Origin: Paenibacillus mangrovi
Lineage (GTDB): Bacteria > Bacillota > Bacilli > Paenibacillales > Paenibacillaceae
DNA length: 64,000 nt
Assembly: GCF_022898935.1 (NCBI RefSeq)
Contig: NZ_JALIRP010000011.1
Coordinates: 89,919 to 153,918 of the forward strand
Direction: 5' to 3'
Under the pieces are notes generated by a model that was not told the DNA's origin, ran no database searches, and saw only the letters and a program-made list of their open reading frames with translations. The position numbers and the translations under genes were made by a program. This document shows, piece by piece, positions 1-8,226 of the stretch (position 1 is the stretch's first letter; each line of letters starts with the position of its first letter).

Positions 1-57
1 ATGGCGGATGTCACTTTAGGGAGCAAAAACCGGCTAGGCTGGATCGACGATGGATGC

Positions 58-1005
58 TCACTGGCCCAGCTTGCAGTCTTCTGGAGATACATCCACAAAC
101 GCCTGAATACTCGGCTGCCGCAGGGTTCCCCCGGGCGTCCATTCCAGAAAGTGTACCTTTACAACCCAATCGGGGTGGATCCATACCGCTCCTTTTTGGC
201 GTTCTGTCTGGTTGGCAAAAGGTTTGTCCTTCTGGGTCATCCCTACAGCTTCCTCCGTGATTCTTCGCCAGTCGGCGACTCCCAGTTTCCCGGTTCCCGC
301 ATGTCCAATATAAATGAGCCTGCCGGAATCATCATAGAGTCCCAGAAGTAGGGCATTCACGATCCGATCGCGGTAAGTCACCCCGCCAACCACGGCATTG
401 ACGTCCTGAATGTTCTTTCGCTTTTGCCACCGCTTGTCCTTGCCGTTCACGGCGTACACGCTGCCCAGGTCTTTGACCACAATGCCTTCAAGCTGATGCT
501 GCTTGGACACTTCGTAGAGCAAAGGGATATCCTGATAGCTGGGCACCTGCTGGACATGAGGATTTGGAATCAGCACCTGTTCGAGTAAGGCTTGCCGTTT
601 GTGGAGAGGCTTGGAGGTTACCCAGGCTCCGTTGTGGTATAAAATATCAAAAACCATATAGACGATCGGCACCTGCTTAACGCGAGCCCGAATTTGCTGC
701 TCCTGGCGGAGGCTGTCCCTTTTCATAACTTGATGAAAGGAAGGTACGCCGTTTACCAGAGCAATGATCTCTCCATCCAAAATGACCGATTCGGCTTTGC
801 AGTAAGCCGCTGTATCCCATAGTTCGGGATACTGGCGCGTACGGTTGTTGCCTTTACGGTTGATGAGCTCGGTCTCTTCGCCATCGTAATATACCAGCAT
901 GCGTACGCCATCCCATTTGATCTGGGCGATCCATTTATCCCCGGAAGGGAGGCTGTCCGACATAATCGGCTCAAACGGCTTCAATGGGGTCAGCTTCACA
1001 GGCAC
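58..1005 (-). CDS. ATP-dependent DNA ligase, LigD-type ligase domain
   Basis: This 315-residue protein matches the stand-alone ligase module of bacterial NHEJ ligases. The nucleotidyl-transfer motif KWDGVR lies at residues 30-35, so Lys30 should be the adenylated lysine. Later motifs include VYMVFDILYHNG (motif III), EGIVVKD (motif IV) and a basic motif V stretch (KRWQKRKN), and a C-terminal OB-fold part follows. The polymerase and nuclease domains of large LigD proteins are absent. The gene starts 17 bp after ku on the same strand, so the two are probably co-transcribed and seal double-strand breaks together. Family assignment is firm; restriction to spores is inferred from the ku promoter. 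Confidence 0.9.
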   Translation of the reverse strand: MPVKLTPLKPFEPIMSDSLPSGDKWIAQIKWDGVRMLVYYDGEETELINRKGNNRTRQYPELWDTAAYCKAESVILDGEIIALVNGVPSFHQVMKRDSLRQEQQIRARVKQVPIVYMVFDILYHNGAWVTSKPLHKRQALLEQVLIPNPHVQQVPSYQDIPLLYEVSKQHQLEGIVVKDLGSVYAVNGKDKRWQKRKNIQDVNAVVGGVTYRDRIVNALLLGLYDDSGRLIYIGHAGTGKLGVADWRRITEEAVGMTQKDKPFANQTERQKGAVWIHPDWVVKVHFLEWTPGGTLRQPSIQAFVDVSPEDCKLGQ

Positions 1006-1022
1006 TTCTCCTTTGGATCAGG

Positions 1023-1940
1023 TTAGGACACGGTTTCATTTTTCTTCGTCGTTTTACGCCGCTTTGGCTTAGGACCTTCTGCACCTGCGGCTTGTTTGTC
1101 TTCTGCGGCGGTCGTTTTGGTTTTCGTTTTGGTGGCTTTCTTTGGTTTGCCGGGATCTGTTGCTGTGAGTGTTGGCTTGGCCGCTTCGATACTGGCTTGC
1201 AGGGCAGCCATGAGATCGATGACATTCGTCTCCTGTTTGGCAGGCGCGATCTTGATCTCTTCGCCGGTCACCTTATGCTCGATGAGTTTAAGCAGGCGTT
1301 CACGGTAATCATCCGTATACTTTTGCGGGTCAAAAGGTGTGGACAGCTGATCGATAAGCATTTGTGCCATACCTAGCTCTTTTTCGTTTACGGTGATGTT
1401 CTCCGGCAAATTCGGTACCTGCGTTACCGGGCGGATCTCATCGGGATAAAACATCGTTTCGATAGCAAGGCATTCCTCCAGTACACGGATGGCCGCCAGG
1501 CTGCTTTTGGAGCGGATGGAGATTTTGGCAATACCGATTTTGCCGCTCTGGCGCATGGCTTCCTTCAGAAGCTGATAGGCATTGCCTCCGGCCTGATCCG
1601 GAGCGAGATAATACGTTTTTTGAAAATAAATCGGATCGATCTCCGACAAATCCACAAAATCCAGAATTGCGATGCTTTTGTTCGCCTGCTCGGTAATTTG
1701 CTCAAGCTCTTCCTTTTCAAACAAGACGAATTTGCTTTTTTCGTATTCATAACCCTTGGAGATTTCCTCCCACTCGACCTCTTTCTCGCAAATCGGACAT
1801 TTGCGAACATAGGATAGGGGGCTGCCGCACTCCTTATGTACATATCGCATGGAGATATCCTTGTCTTCCGTCGCCGAGAACATTTTAACAGGCACATGGA
1901 CAAGTCCGAAGCTAATCGCGCCTTTCCAAACCGTATGCAT
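1023..1940 (-). CDS. ku: Ku homodimeric end-binding protein (NHEJ)
   Basis: The 305-residue protein opens with the typical bacterial Ku start (MHTVWKGAISFGLVHVPVK) and carries the Ku beta-barrel core, including a CxxC pair near residue 50 (CPICEKE). It ends in a long lysine-rich tail (about residues 255-305), which in other bacterial Ku proteins contacts DNA and the ligase. It should form the ring that threads onto broken DNA ends and recruits the ligase encoded immediately downstream. A good sigma-G-like promoter sits upstream, matching the forespore control known for B. subtilis ku. Confidence 0.95.
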   Translation of the reverse strand: MHTVWKGAISFGLVHVPVKMFSATEDKDISMRYVHKECGSPLSYVRKCPICEKEVEWEEISKGYEYEKSKFVLFEKEELEQITEQANKSIAILDFVDLSEIDPIYFQKTYYLAPDQAGGNAYQLLKEAMRQSGKIGIAKISIRSKSSLAAIRVLEECLAIETMFYPDEIRPVTQVPNLPENITVNEKELGMAQMLIDQLSTPFDPQKYTDDYRERLLKLIEHKVTGEEIKIAPAKQETNVIDLMAALQASIEAAKPTLTATDPGKPKKATKTKTKTTAAEDKQAAGAEGPKPKRRKTTKKNETVS

Positions 1941-1987
1941 TTTTAGCCGCTCCTTTTTTTCGTTTTCGTATATTGCTTTGTTCCTTA

Positions 1988-2018
1988 TAGTATGGGTATT
2001 TTTAGCCCGATCTATGAC
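1988..2018 (-). promoter_or_regulatory. Putative sigma-G-type promoter of ku-ligase
   Basis: Read on the minus strand, GTCATA (2018-2013) is followed after 18 bp by CATACTA (1994-1988). CATACTA is the textbook -10 element of forespore sigma-G promoters; the -35 is weaker. The site lies 48 bp upstream of the ku start. A second, poorer CATACTG (2080-2086, plus strand) faces the small gene at 2128. Assignment is by consensus only. Confidence 0.5.
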
Positions 2019-2127
2019 ATCAAAATGGAAGAAATAGAAGGATATTCACTTATTTTACATGCTTTTTTCCTGAAAAGGACATACTGAGGGAAGTGCATTC
2101 CATTTTTACGGGTCAGGAGGCAACCAA

Positions 2128-2430
2128 ATGCAGAAAAATCAGAATGAAGATCAGCATGAGGATTTTCATGCCGCGGAGATCAAAAGGTATGAACAGGTAT
2201 CCGAGAATATGCAGGCCACGAGCTTTATGCATGGAAACGGCATAGATTGGGAGAACTTTACATCGCCGGAGCAGACCATCACCCATGAAAGCCACATGTT
2301 TGACATCGACCGAATGATCAATGAGGGACTTGGCGGTGGCGAAATTACGACGGACAACGGATTTATCGGTGAAAGTACGACGGACTCCATGGTGCCGGAA
2401 TCGAAGGAGAATAAGTCAGGCCAGCAATAA
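2128..2430 (+). CDS. Small acidic hydrophilic protein, unknown function
   Basis: This is a 100-residue, very hydrophilic and glutamate/asparagine/glutamine-rich protein with no membrane segment or signal peptide. It starts at ATG 2128 behind a strong ribosome-binding site (CAGGAGG, 2115-2121). I do not recognise the family. It is divergent from ku and directly upstream of an H-type spore protein gene, and a CATACTG box lies at 2080-2086, so a sporulation role is possible but only inferred. Its C-terminal half is rich in Gly, Thr and Ser and looks disordered. Confidence 0.6.
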   Translation: MQKNQNEDQHEDFHAAEIKRYEQVSENMQATSFMHGNGIDWENFTSPEQTITHESHMFDIDRMINEGLGGGEITTDNGFIGESTTDSMVPESKENKSGQQ

Positions 2431-2487
2431 TCGGATTGAGTGAATCTATGTCATCTGTAATGAATAAAAGAAAGGATGGATTATAAT

Positions 2488-2670
2488 ATGGACGTAAAAC
2501 GAGCGCTTGAGATCTATACGGATAAAAACCATAACTTTGAAGTGAAGCTGGAAGGCCAGCCGGTCTGGATTGAAAATGTCGATGAGGTACATGGCATGGC
2601 GACCGTGCAGGTAGGCCCAAACCCGACCAACACGCAGACTGTTAAGGTGGAGCGTTTGCAGGAAGATTAG
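2488..2670 (+). CDS. sspH: H-type small acid-soluble spore protein (SspH-like)
   Basis: The 60-residue protein begins MDVKRALEIYTDKNHNFEV and has the short SspH-family pattern of an N-terminal helix with RA-EI, a central (V/I)WIENVDE-type strand and a C-terminal VKVERLQED stretch. SASP-H proteins are small proteins of the spore core. An ATG at 2476 is in frame but lies within the ribosome-binding region (AAAGGA, 2471-2476); that site places the true start at 2488. A terminator follows. The gene supports assignment to an endospore former. Confidence 0.85.
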   Translation: MDVKRALEIYTDKNHNFEVKLEGQPVWIENVDEVHGMATVQVGPNPTNTQTVKVERLQED

Positions 2671-2688
2671 ACAATACGGAATGGTAAG

Positions 2689-2720
2689 ACCCGTTAGCCG
2701 GTAATGGCTGCGGGTTTTTT
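2689..2720 (+). terminator. Rho-independent terminator after sspH
   Basis: A GC-rich stem (ACCCGTTAGCC pairing imperfectly with GGCTGCGGGT) is followed by six T residues, 18 bp after the sspH stop. Confidence 0.85.
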
Positions 2721-2851
2721 GTTGTTCAGTGCCGAGCTTGATCCAAATAAAAACAAGCCGAAGCACAAGTAACCATGCACTCCGACTTGCTTTTTTTGAG
2801 ATGATGTGGGATGAATTTTCGTTTTTGTGGAATGCATAGAATGGCCTGCAT

Positions 2852-3196
2852 CTATTTCACGATTAAATAGGCACCGAATATGATGACAGCAACTCCGGCA
2901 ATTTTGGTGATACTCATCGTCTCGTGAAAGAGAAAATATGCCGGAATTAAGGCCAGGACGTATGCGAGGCTTTGCAGTGGATAAGCAACGCTTAGCGGCA
3001 GTCTGGACAAGACAGCGAACCACAAAAGAGTAGCCAGTCCATACAGGCACAGTCCGCTCCAGATATGGACGGAAGAGATGAGCTTCATCCAGTGGAGGCC
3101 GCCGCTGTTTTGCAAACCTAACTTGAACAGAATTTGGCCACACACAAGCAGGATGATATTAAGCAGCAGCAGGATATAACTAACGATTGTGTTCAT
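2852..3196 (-). CDS. Four-TM EamA/SMR-like transporter, probable lipid-linked sugar flippase subunit
   Basis: The 114-residue protein is almost entirely four hydrophobic helices and has the GQILFKLGL and PLSVAYPLQSLAYVLALIPAYFLFHE patterns of small EamA/SMR proteins. Proteins of this size next to a GT2 enzyme and a GT-C enzyme often act like ArnE/ArnF, moving polyprenyl-phosphate-linked sugars across the membrane. It is the last gene of a minus-strand operon and overlaps the preceding gene by 17 bp. Substrate is unknown. Confidence 0.75.
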   Translation of the reverse strand: MNTIVSYILLLLNIILLVCGQILFKLGLQNSGGLHWMKLISSVHIWSGLCLYGLATLLWFAVLSRLPLSVAYPLQSLAYVLALIPAYFLFHETMSITKIAGVAVIIFGAYLIVK

Positions 3197-3533
3197 GAAG
3201 TTCCGAGCCCTTTCCTTTTAGAATCGTGATCTCCTGTGTTAGGCGCAGTACTTGTTGGCTAAGCTTCGTAATCACAATGGTCAAATGCAGGATGAACACG
3301 AAACAGAACAAAAGACCAAACAGAAAAAGAAGCGCGGGAGCGTATTCGATATGCAGCCAACCTGCAAGCTTTTCGATCCATTTTACATTCAGCGAAATGA
3401 CTAGCAGCAGGACACCCATCAAAATCCAGAGCAATGAATACTGCTCCTTCAGCTTGCGGAGTCTTACCAGTTCAAGGATCGTAATTAAAAAGACAAGTGA
3501 AAACAAGATGGACAGCAGATAAATATTCATCAT
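3180..3533 (-). CDS. DUF2304 family membrane protein
   Basis: This 117-residue protein has three hydrophobic segments and an amphipathic C-terminal tail (LSQQVLRLTQEITILKGK). The arrangement and the QYSLLWILMGVLLL segment are typical of DUF2304 proteins, which are commonly found beside dolichyl-phosphate-mannose-synthase-like GT2 enzymes. Its ATG overlaps the stop codon of the GT2 gene, so it is translationally coupled. An auxiliary role in membrane glycosyl transfer is inferred; no catalytic residues are evident. A second in-frame ATG at 3530 is an equally possible start. Confidence 0.8.
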   Translation of the reverse strand: MMNIYLLSILFSLVFLITILELVRLRKLKEQYSLLWILMGVLLLVISLNVKWIEKLAGWLHIEYAPALLFLFGLLFCFVFILHLTIVITKLSQQVLRLTQEITILKGKGSELHEHNR

Positions 3534-4234
3534 GATGTAGGTTTCACCTCATTGAAACGGACAGCGCTAATCAGAACGGACAGGGTCACCTTTACCATAT
3601 AATAAGCTGACTTAATCGGAGTGATGGACGATTTTCCCGTTTCTCTCTGGCGCATCTCCGCCTTCACTTCAACCAGTCTGCATTTCTTGCGGGTCAAGTA
3701 CACGATGGACTCCACTTCGGGATAATCGATCGGATAATAGTTCGCGTAAAGCTCAATAACCCTACGTCCTGCGGCCCGAAATCCGCTGGTGGTATCAGTG
3801 AACCGCTGCCTGGTAACGAGACTGACAAGCATGGAAAAGAAACGGATGCCCAGTTTTCGCATGAAAGAGGAGCGGTAGGATGTTTTCTCCAAAAAGCGGG
3901 AGCCGATCACCATATCATTTTCCTGAATCTCGGACAAAAGACTTTGAAGATCGGCCGCGGCATGCTGCCCATCCGCATCCATTTGAACGGCGACATCATA
4001 GTTATGATCGCGGGCATACATGTATCCGGTTTGCATCCCCCCGCCAATCCCGACATTAAAGGGCATGCTGAGTACGATGGCGCCAGCTTCTTTGGCAACG
4101 GCTGCTGTGTGATCCGTGGATCCGTCATTAATGACCAGAATATCGACTTCGGGCATATAGCTTTGAATTTCGTGAATAACATGCTGAATGCTCAGCTCCT
4201 CATTATATGCCGGGATGATCACCAATACTTTCAA
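3530..4234 (-). CDS. Family 2 glycosyltransferase, polyprenyl-phosphate sugar synthase-like
   Basis: The 234-residue enzyme begins MKVLVIIPAYNEELSIQHVI and carries the GT-A signature VLVINDGSTDHT, then QMDADGQH, which supplies the metal-binding DxD-type residues, and GSRF further on. These are hallmarks of dolichyl-phosphate mannose synthase-like GT2 enzymes that load a nucleotide-sugar onto a polyprenyl phosphate at the inner membrane face. There is no C-terminal multi-TM domain; the partner membrane genes on both sides probably supply it. It overlaps the upstream GT-C gene by 32 bp. Confidence 0.88.
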   Translation of the reverse strand: MKVLVIIPAYNEELSIQHVIHEIQSYMPEVDILVINDGSTDHTAAVAKEAGAIVLSMPFNVGIGGGMQTGYMYARDHNYDVAVQMDADGQHAAADLQSLLSEIQENDMVIGSRFLEKTSYRSSFMRKLGIRFFSMLVSLVTRQRFTDTTSGFRAAGRRVIELYANYYPIDYPEVESIVYLTRKKCRLVEVKAEMRQRETGKSSITPIKSAYYMVKVTLSVLISAVRFNEVKPTS

Positions 4235-5519
4235 CGTGCTTATTCACCTCTTTTCTGTTGGTCTTGGCTTTTTGGAAGGCTGAGAGTGCTTGAGCGATAG
4301 CATAACTTGCAAACATGACAAAAATGAAAGTCATCGGGTAACCGTACCTGGACATTGCCACGAACGGAAGATGAATCGCGGTGAAATAAGCTATTGTCAA
4401 AAGCACCGGAAGCAGAGGCTTCCAGTTCTTGCGAATACATGCCCAAACCATACCGACGAGTCCGGCCGATACAATCACGATTTGGATCGTCCACACGACG
4501 GCTTTTCGGATGGAAAAGATATCATGCAGATAGAAAGGAACCAGATAAAGAGAGTAAAATCTGCCGATGGTGTAATGGTAAATATATTTAAGAGGATCGT
4601 GCACAAGGCCGTATTTCAGGATATCAAGCCCTTTGGCAATCGCATCCGAATCGGAACCCATAAATATGGTTTTAGGGTCGTACTGCGGATAAGCGGCAAA
4701 AAATCCGGCGGAAGGAAGCTGATAATTCATCCGCGTTCCCAGCAGAAACGGACTGCCTGCCGAGCTTGTAAATAAAATGAAATGACCGAAGGTGAAAACA
4801 TTCCGGATCCACCATGGGAGCAGCAGCACAATATAGGCAGCCAGAATGGTGGCGGTGAACCGGACGATCTCCTTAAACGAATAGCGGTATGCAAGCCATA
4901 AGAAAAGCATCATGCACGGAAACAAGGAGGCTTGCGGCTTGAAATAGGCTGACGCTGCTGTCAGCAGCCCGACGACGATGTACCAAGACGTTTTTCTGGA
5001 ATGAAGAGCAGTGATCATGGCACAGAGAAGCAGCAGAATAATGGTGCGGTACGTGCCTTCGGTCAGGACGGAACCGGAAGTGAAGTAATCCGGAAGATAA
5101 AGCGCGACCAGTACGGTCGAGATGACGGCAACCCGGTGATTAAAGGTATATCTGGCGATATGATAGACCGGGAAAATACATAAAGCCTGCAGAAGGGATT
5201 GAAAGATTCTGAAGGCGGTCACGCCCCCATGCTCTTCCCCGAAAATGGCCATAAAGCCGCTTAATAGGATCGGCAGACCCGGCATAATAAAAGCGGAAGG
5301 CTTGTCTCCTGAATTATAGACAAGTGTTCCTTCTTGAAGCAGCACTCTGGCGCTGTGAATATACTTCACGTCATCATTGTTTAGTTTGAGAGGGTCCCCG
5401 AGCAGGAGACGGTCGCCATGAACCAGCACCACGATCACTGACAAGATAAATACGGCGGATGAAACGATCAGCAAAAATCGTCTTGTTGAAGCTTCCTCTT
5501 TAATGTAAGTAGAAAACAA
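4203..5519 (-). CDS. Polytopic GT-C type glycosyltransferase (ArnT/PMT-like)
   Basis: About 438 residues with roughly ten hydrophobic helices and an early extracytoplasmic loop containing NNDDVKYIHSARVLL, reminiscent of the acidic catalytic loop of GT39/GT83-type enzymes. Such enzymes transfer a sugar from a polyprenyl-phosphate donor to a cell-envelope acceptor. The frame is open from 5534, but GGAGGT (5532-5527) fits a TTG start at 5519 with a 7 bp spacer. It is the first gene of the operon that continues with GT2, DUF2304 and the small transporter. Acceptor and sugar are unknown. Confidence 0.8.
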   Translation of the reverse strand: MFSTYIKEEASTRRFLLIVSSAVFILSVIVVLVHGDRLLLGDPLKLNNDDVKYIHSARVLLQEGTLVYNSGDKPSAFIMPGLPILLSGFMAIFGEEHGGVTAFRIFQSLLQALCIFPVYHIARYTFNHRVAVISTVLVALYLPDYFTSGSVLTEGTYRTIILLLLCAMITALHSRKTSWYIVVGLLTAASAYFKPQASLFPCMMLFLWLAYRYSFKEIVRFTATILAAYIVLLLPWWIRNVFTFGHFILFTSSAGSPFLLGTRMNYQLPSAGFFAAYPQYDPKTIFMGSDSDAIAKGLDILKYGLVHDPLKYIYHYTIGRFYSLYLVPFYLHDIFSIRKAVVWTIQIVIVSAGLVGMVWACIRKNWKPLLPVLLTIAYFTAIHLPFVAMSRYGYPMTFIFVMFASYAIAQALSAFQKAKTNRKEVNKHVESIGDHPGI

Positions 5520-5687
5520 AGCTTTTACCTCCAAGTAGAAATATTGCAGTGCTACCTATGTATAACAATCCTGAAGCCAAAAAGTTGGATATTGCGGGGA
5601 AGAAACGACCTATGATCCTTCCAATTATTAGGTTACAATATTTAGAAGTGAAAGTATATTATTCTTCTATTGACAGAGGTAGGGTTT

Positions 5688-6314
5688 ATGAAAAAAATGT
5701 TCTGGAGCATCGCAATATGTGCAGCCGGCCTTGCGTGCTTTTATATCTTTTTTATAGATGGCACATACAGAACGCCGGTTCAGGCGATTGAACAGGCGAG
5801 ACATTTGGATGAACCTATTGAAATTGTGCAGGAGATAGAGAAAGGCAACGGAGAAATGGTGTTCTATCTGCGGTATATCAACCGGCGCAATACAAAACCT
5901 GTGATTTCTGCGGATTATACGGAACGGACCCTTATGGGCTGGAGGTGGGTTTCCGGCGGCGGACATACGCTGATGGAGACAGATGATGCGATGAGCCCAC
6001 AGGCGAAGCTGGATATGGAATGGTCAGCGCAGTGGATTCCGGGAGAGGACGGAACGCCGTTTCCAATGCTTTTCGGGGCTGTCGTGAATCCGGACATCGC
6101 CAAGGTAGAAGTGACGGACGTCAAGACAGGTACTACGAAGCCTGCAAAGATGATCAACGCCCGGCCGGATATGAGAATTTGGTATTTGCTTGTTGATGGG
6201 TCCCGAGGAAATGATTATACGATGCAGGCATTGTCGGAATACGGGCATGTACTCAGTACGCAGCAGTGGAATCCAAATAATGGACCCGAGATACGAGAGG
6301 ATGGTATAAAATGA
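5688..6314 (+). CDS. Conserved exported/membrane-anchored protein of unknown function
   Basis: This 208-residue protein has one N-terminal hydrophobic segment (FWSIAICAAGLACFYIFFI) and then a hydrophilic, probably extracytoplasmic domain with many aromatic residues (MGWRWVSGGGH, SAQWIPGEDG). I do not recognise the family. The ATG at 5688 is preceded by GAGG; an in-frame TTG at 5670 lacks a ribosome-binding site. It is divergent from the glycosyltransferase operon and precedes the tsaE operon, which has its own promoter. Confidence 0.65.
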   Translation: MKKMFWSIAICAAGLACFYIFFIDGTYRTPVQAIEQARHLDEPIEIVQEIEKGNGEMVFYLRYINRRNTKPVISADYTERTLMGWRWVSGGGHTLMETDDAMSPQAKLDMEWSAQWIPGEDGTPFPMLFGAVVNPDIAKVEVTDVKTGTTKPAKMINARPDMRIWYLLVDGSRGNDYTMQALSEYGHVLSTQQWNPNNGPEIREDGIK

Positions 6315-6349
6315 AGAAGGAAATGAACATGATACACCTTCACACATCC

Positions 6350-6378
6350 TTGCGGGAGCGGGGACAGACCGATATAAT
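6350..6378 (+). promoter_or_regulatory. Sigma-A promoter of the tsaE-tsaB-rimI-tsaD operon
   Basis: TTGCGG (6350-6355) and a perfect TATAAT (6373-6378) are separated by 17 bp, about 50 bp upstream of the tsaE start. Confidence 0.65.
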
Positions 6379-6426
6379 TAAGGACAAGTTATGACATGGA
6401 ATTGATACTGAAGGTGGGTCAAGGGA

Positions 6427-6921
6427 TTGGAACATAATCAGAACGGGGAACCGTTTGTGTATACCTCCCATAGTCCGAAGGATACCGAGATGCTGGCGGA
6501 ATGGCTTGCGAAAGCAGCGGTACCCGGAACTGTAATCGGTCTGGATGGCGATTTGGGAGCAGGGAAAACGGCATTTTCACAGTCATTTGCCAAGCACTTG
6601 GGTGTGAAGGGAGTTGTAAACAGCCCTACGTTTACCATCATTAAGGAATATGAGGGGCGTCTGCCTTTCTATCATATGGATGTGTACCGGGTGTCTCTGG
6701 AAGAGGCGGAGGACCTTGGGCTTGATGAATATTTTTACGGCAGCGGGGTATCTCTCGTGGAATGGTCGCAAATCGTCGAGGAGCTGCTGCCGAAGCCGCA
6801 TCTGCATCTTTACATCGAGACCACCGGTGAGACTGAGCGGAGAATTACGGTACAGGGTTACGGAGAACCCTATGAAGAATGGTGCAGAAGTCTGAAACAG
6901 AATGGAGTCTTTACAGAATGA
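6427..6921 (+). CDS. tsaE: tRNA threonylcarbamoyladenosine biosynthesis ATPase TsaE
   Basis: The 164-residue protein has the Walker A motif GDLGAGKT at residues 41-48, followed by SPTFTIIKEYEG and LVEWSQ, which are diagnostic of the TsaE (YjeE/YdiB) family. TsaE hydrolyses ATP to reset the TsaB-TsaD complex that makes t6A37 on ANN-decoding tRNAs. The start is TTG at 6427, 8 bp after AAGGTGGG. The stop codon overlaps the tsaB start (ATGA), so the two are translationally coupled. Confidence 0.95.
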   Translation: MEHNQNGEPFVYTSHSPKDTEMLAEWLAKAAVPGTVIGLDGDLGAGKTAFSQSFAKHLGVKGVVNSPTFTIIKEYEGRLPFYHMDVYRVSLEEAEDLGLDEYFYGSGVSLVEWSQIVEELLPKPHLHLYIETTGETERRITVQGYGEPYEEWCRSLKQNGVFTE

Positions 6922-7688
6922 ATCAACCACAATCACAGCCGCTTAAGCGGTTTTTGGCGCTGGATACGTCCACCGCATGTCTTGCCTTGGCCGTTATGGA
7001 AAATGATAAAGTGCTGCACACTGTCAAAGCCGCCGGGGAACGCAATCATTCGGTTCACTTGCTTCCTCTCGTTCAAAAAGGGCTCGGAGAAGCCGGCGTA
7101 GCATCGAGCGATGTGGATGGCATTGCCGTGGGAGTCGGACCTGGATCCTATACGGGAACTCGCATTGCCGTTACGGCAGCCAAGACGTTGGCCTGGGCCT
7201 GGAACATTCCGGTTGCCGGAATCTCAAGCCTGCAGGCTTTTGGATGGAGCGGCCTGATTACCGCTGCAGATCGGAGTGCAGGGGAGAACTGGGTTATTCC
7301 TTTGATGGATGCCAGAAGAGGGCAAGCTTACACGGCTCTATTTCAGGCAAAAGGAAGCAGCATGCCGGTGCGCATAAAAGAGGATGCCATCCGTTTGATG
7401 GACAATTGGGTGGAAGAGATCGAACGGTTGCTGAAGGAGACGCCGGAGGAACAACAGCCGGAAGGCGTCTGGTTTGTTGGCGATACCGGTAATCATGATG
7501 CTGCGGCTGAGCGTCTTCAAGCGCTGCTGGGCGACCGCCTTCATATCACTTTAAGTGATATGGAAGGTGAGCCGGTGGGCCGGCTAGGAGCGGAACGTCT
7601 TATGCGCGGTGAAGAAGATGACGTGCACCGGCTGGTGCCGAATTATACCCAGCTGGCAGAGGCCGAGAAGCTTCTGCGGAAGCCGTGA
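6918..7688 (+). CDS. tsaB: TsaB, non-catalytic subunit of the t6A synthase
   Basis: The 256-residue protein starts at ATG 6918, overlapping the tsaE stop. It has the ASKHA-fold entry LALDTSTACLALAV, the family motif GVGPGSYTGTRIAVTAAKTLAW and the MDARRGQAY segment. It lacks the metal-binding histidines of TsaD and serves as a scaffold and dimer partner. This corresponds to B. subtilis ydiC and keeps the same gene order. Confidence 0.95.
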   Translation: MNQPQSQPLKRFLALDTSTACLALAVMENDKVLHTVKAAGERNHSVHLLPLVQKGLGEAGVASSDVDGIAVGVGPGSYTGTRIAVTAAKTLAWAWNIPVAGISSLQAFGWSGLITAADRSAGENWVIPLMDARRGQAYTALFQAKGSSMPVRIKEDAIRLMDNWVEEIERLLKETPEEQQPEGVWFVGDTGNHDAAAERLQALLGDRLHITLSDMEGEPVGRLGAERLMRGEEDDVHRLVPNYTQLAEAEKLLRKP

Positions 7689-7707
7689 AGGGAGTCTGTC
7701 ATAAGTC

Positions 7708-8226
7708 ATGGAGCAGGAGCTGTACCCGAGTAATGAAGGTCTGACCTTCCGCCAAATGGCGCTGGAGGACATCCCGGACGTGATGGTGATCGAGCACGAA
7801 GCCTTCACGCTTCCCTGGACAGAGGAGGCTTTCCGGAACGAGCTGACACAAAACCATTTTGCAAGGTACATGATTATGCAGTACCTGGGTCAGCCGGTTG
7901 GATATGCGGGCATGTGGACCGTGATCGACGAAGCGCATGTCACCAATATTGCCGTTCTGCAGGCATACCGCGGACGCAAGTGGGGGGAACGCCTTCTGCG
8001 TGAACTCATGAAAACCGCGGCGCAGCTCGGAATGGAGCGGATGACACTCGAGGTCAGAGTATCGAATGATGTTGCACAAAACTTATATCGTAAAATGGGA
8101 TTTAAGCCTGCAGGGCTCCGCAAAGGTTATTATTCGGACAACCAGGAGGACGCCATGATCATGTGGGCGGATCTGTCTTGGCGCGGCAGCGCTTATGGCA
8201 GTGAGGAAGGAAGCGAAGCGTACTGA
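7708..8226 (+). CDS. rimI: Ribosomal-protein-type N-acetyltransferase RimI (GNAT)
   Basis: A 172-residue GNAT with the acetyl-CoA loop VLQAYRGRKWGERLLRELM and the C-terminal LYRKMGFKPAGLRKGYYSDN motif typical of RimI. RimI proteins acetylate protein N-termini such as that of ribosomal protein S18; the actual substrate here is unknown. It sits between tsaB and tsaD as in B. subtilis (ydiD), and its stop codon shares a base with the tsaD start. Confidence 0.92.
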   Translation: MEQELYPSNEGLTFRQMALEDIPDVMVIEHEAFTLPWTEEAFRNELTQNHFARYMIMQYLGQPVGYAGMWTVIDEAHVTNIAVLQAYRGRKWGERLLRELMKTAAQLGMERMTLEVRVSNDVAQNLYRKMGFKPAGLRKGYYSDNQEDAMIMWADLSWRGSAYGSEEGSEAY

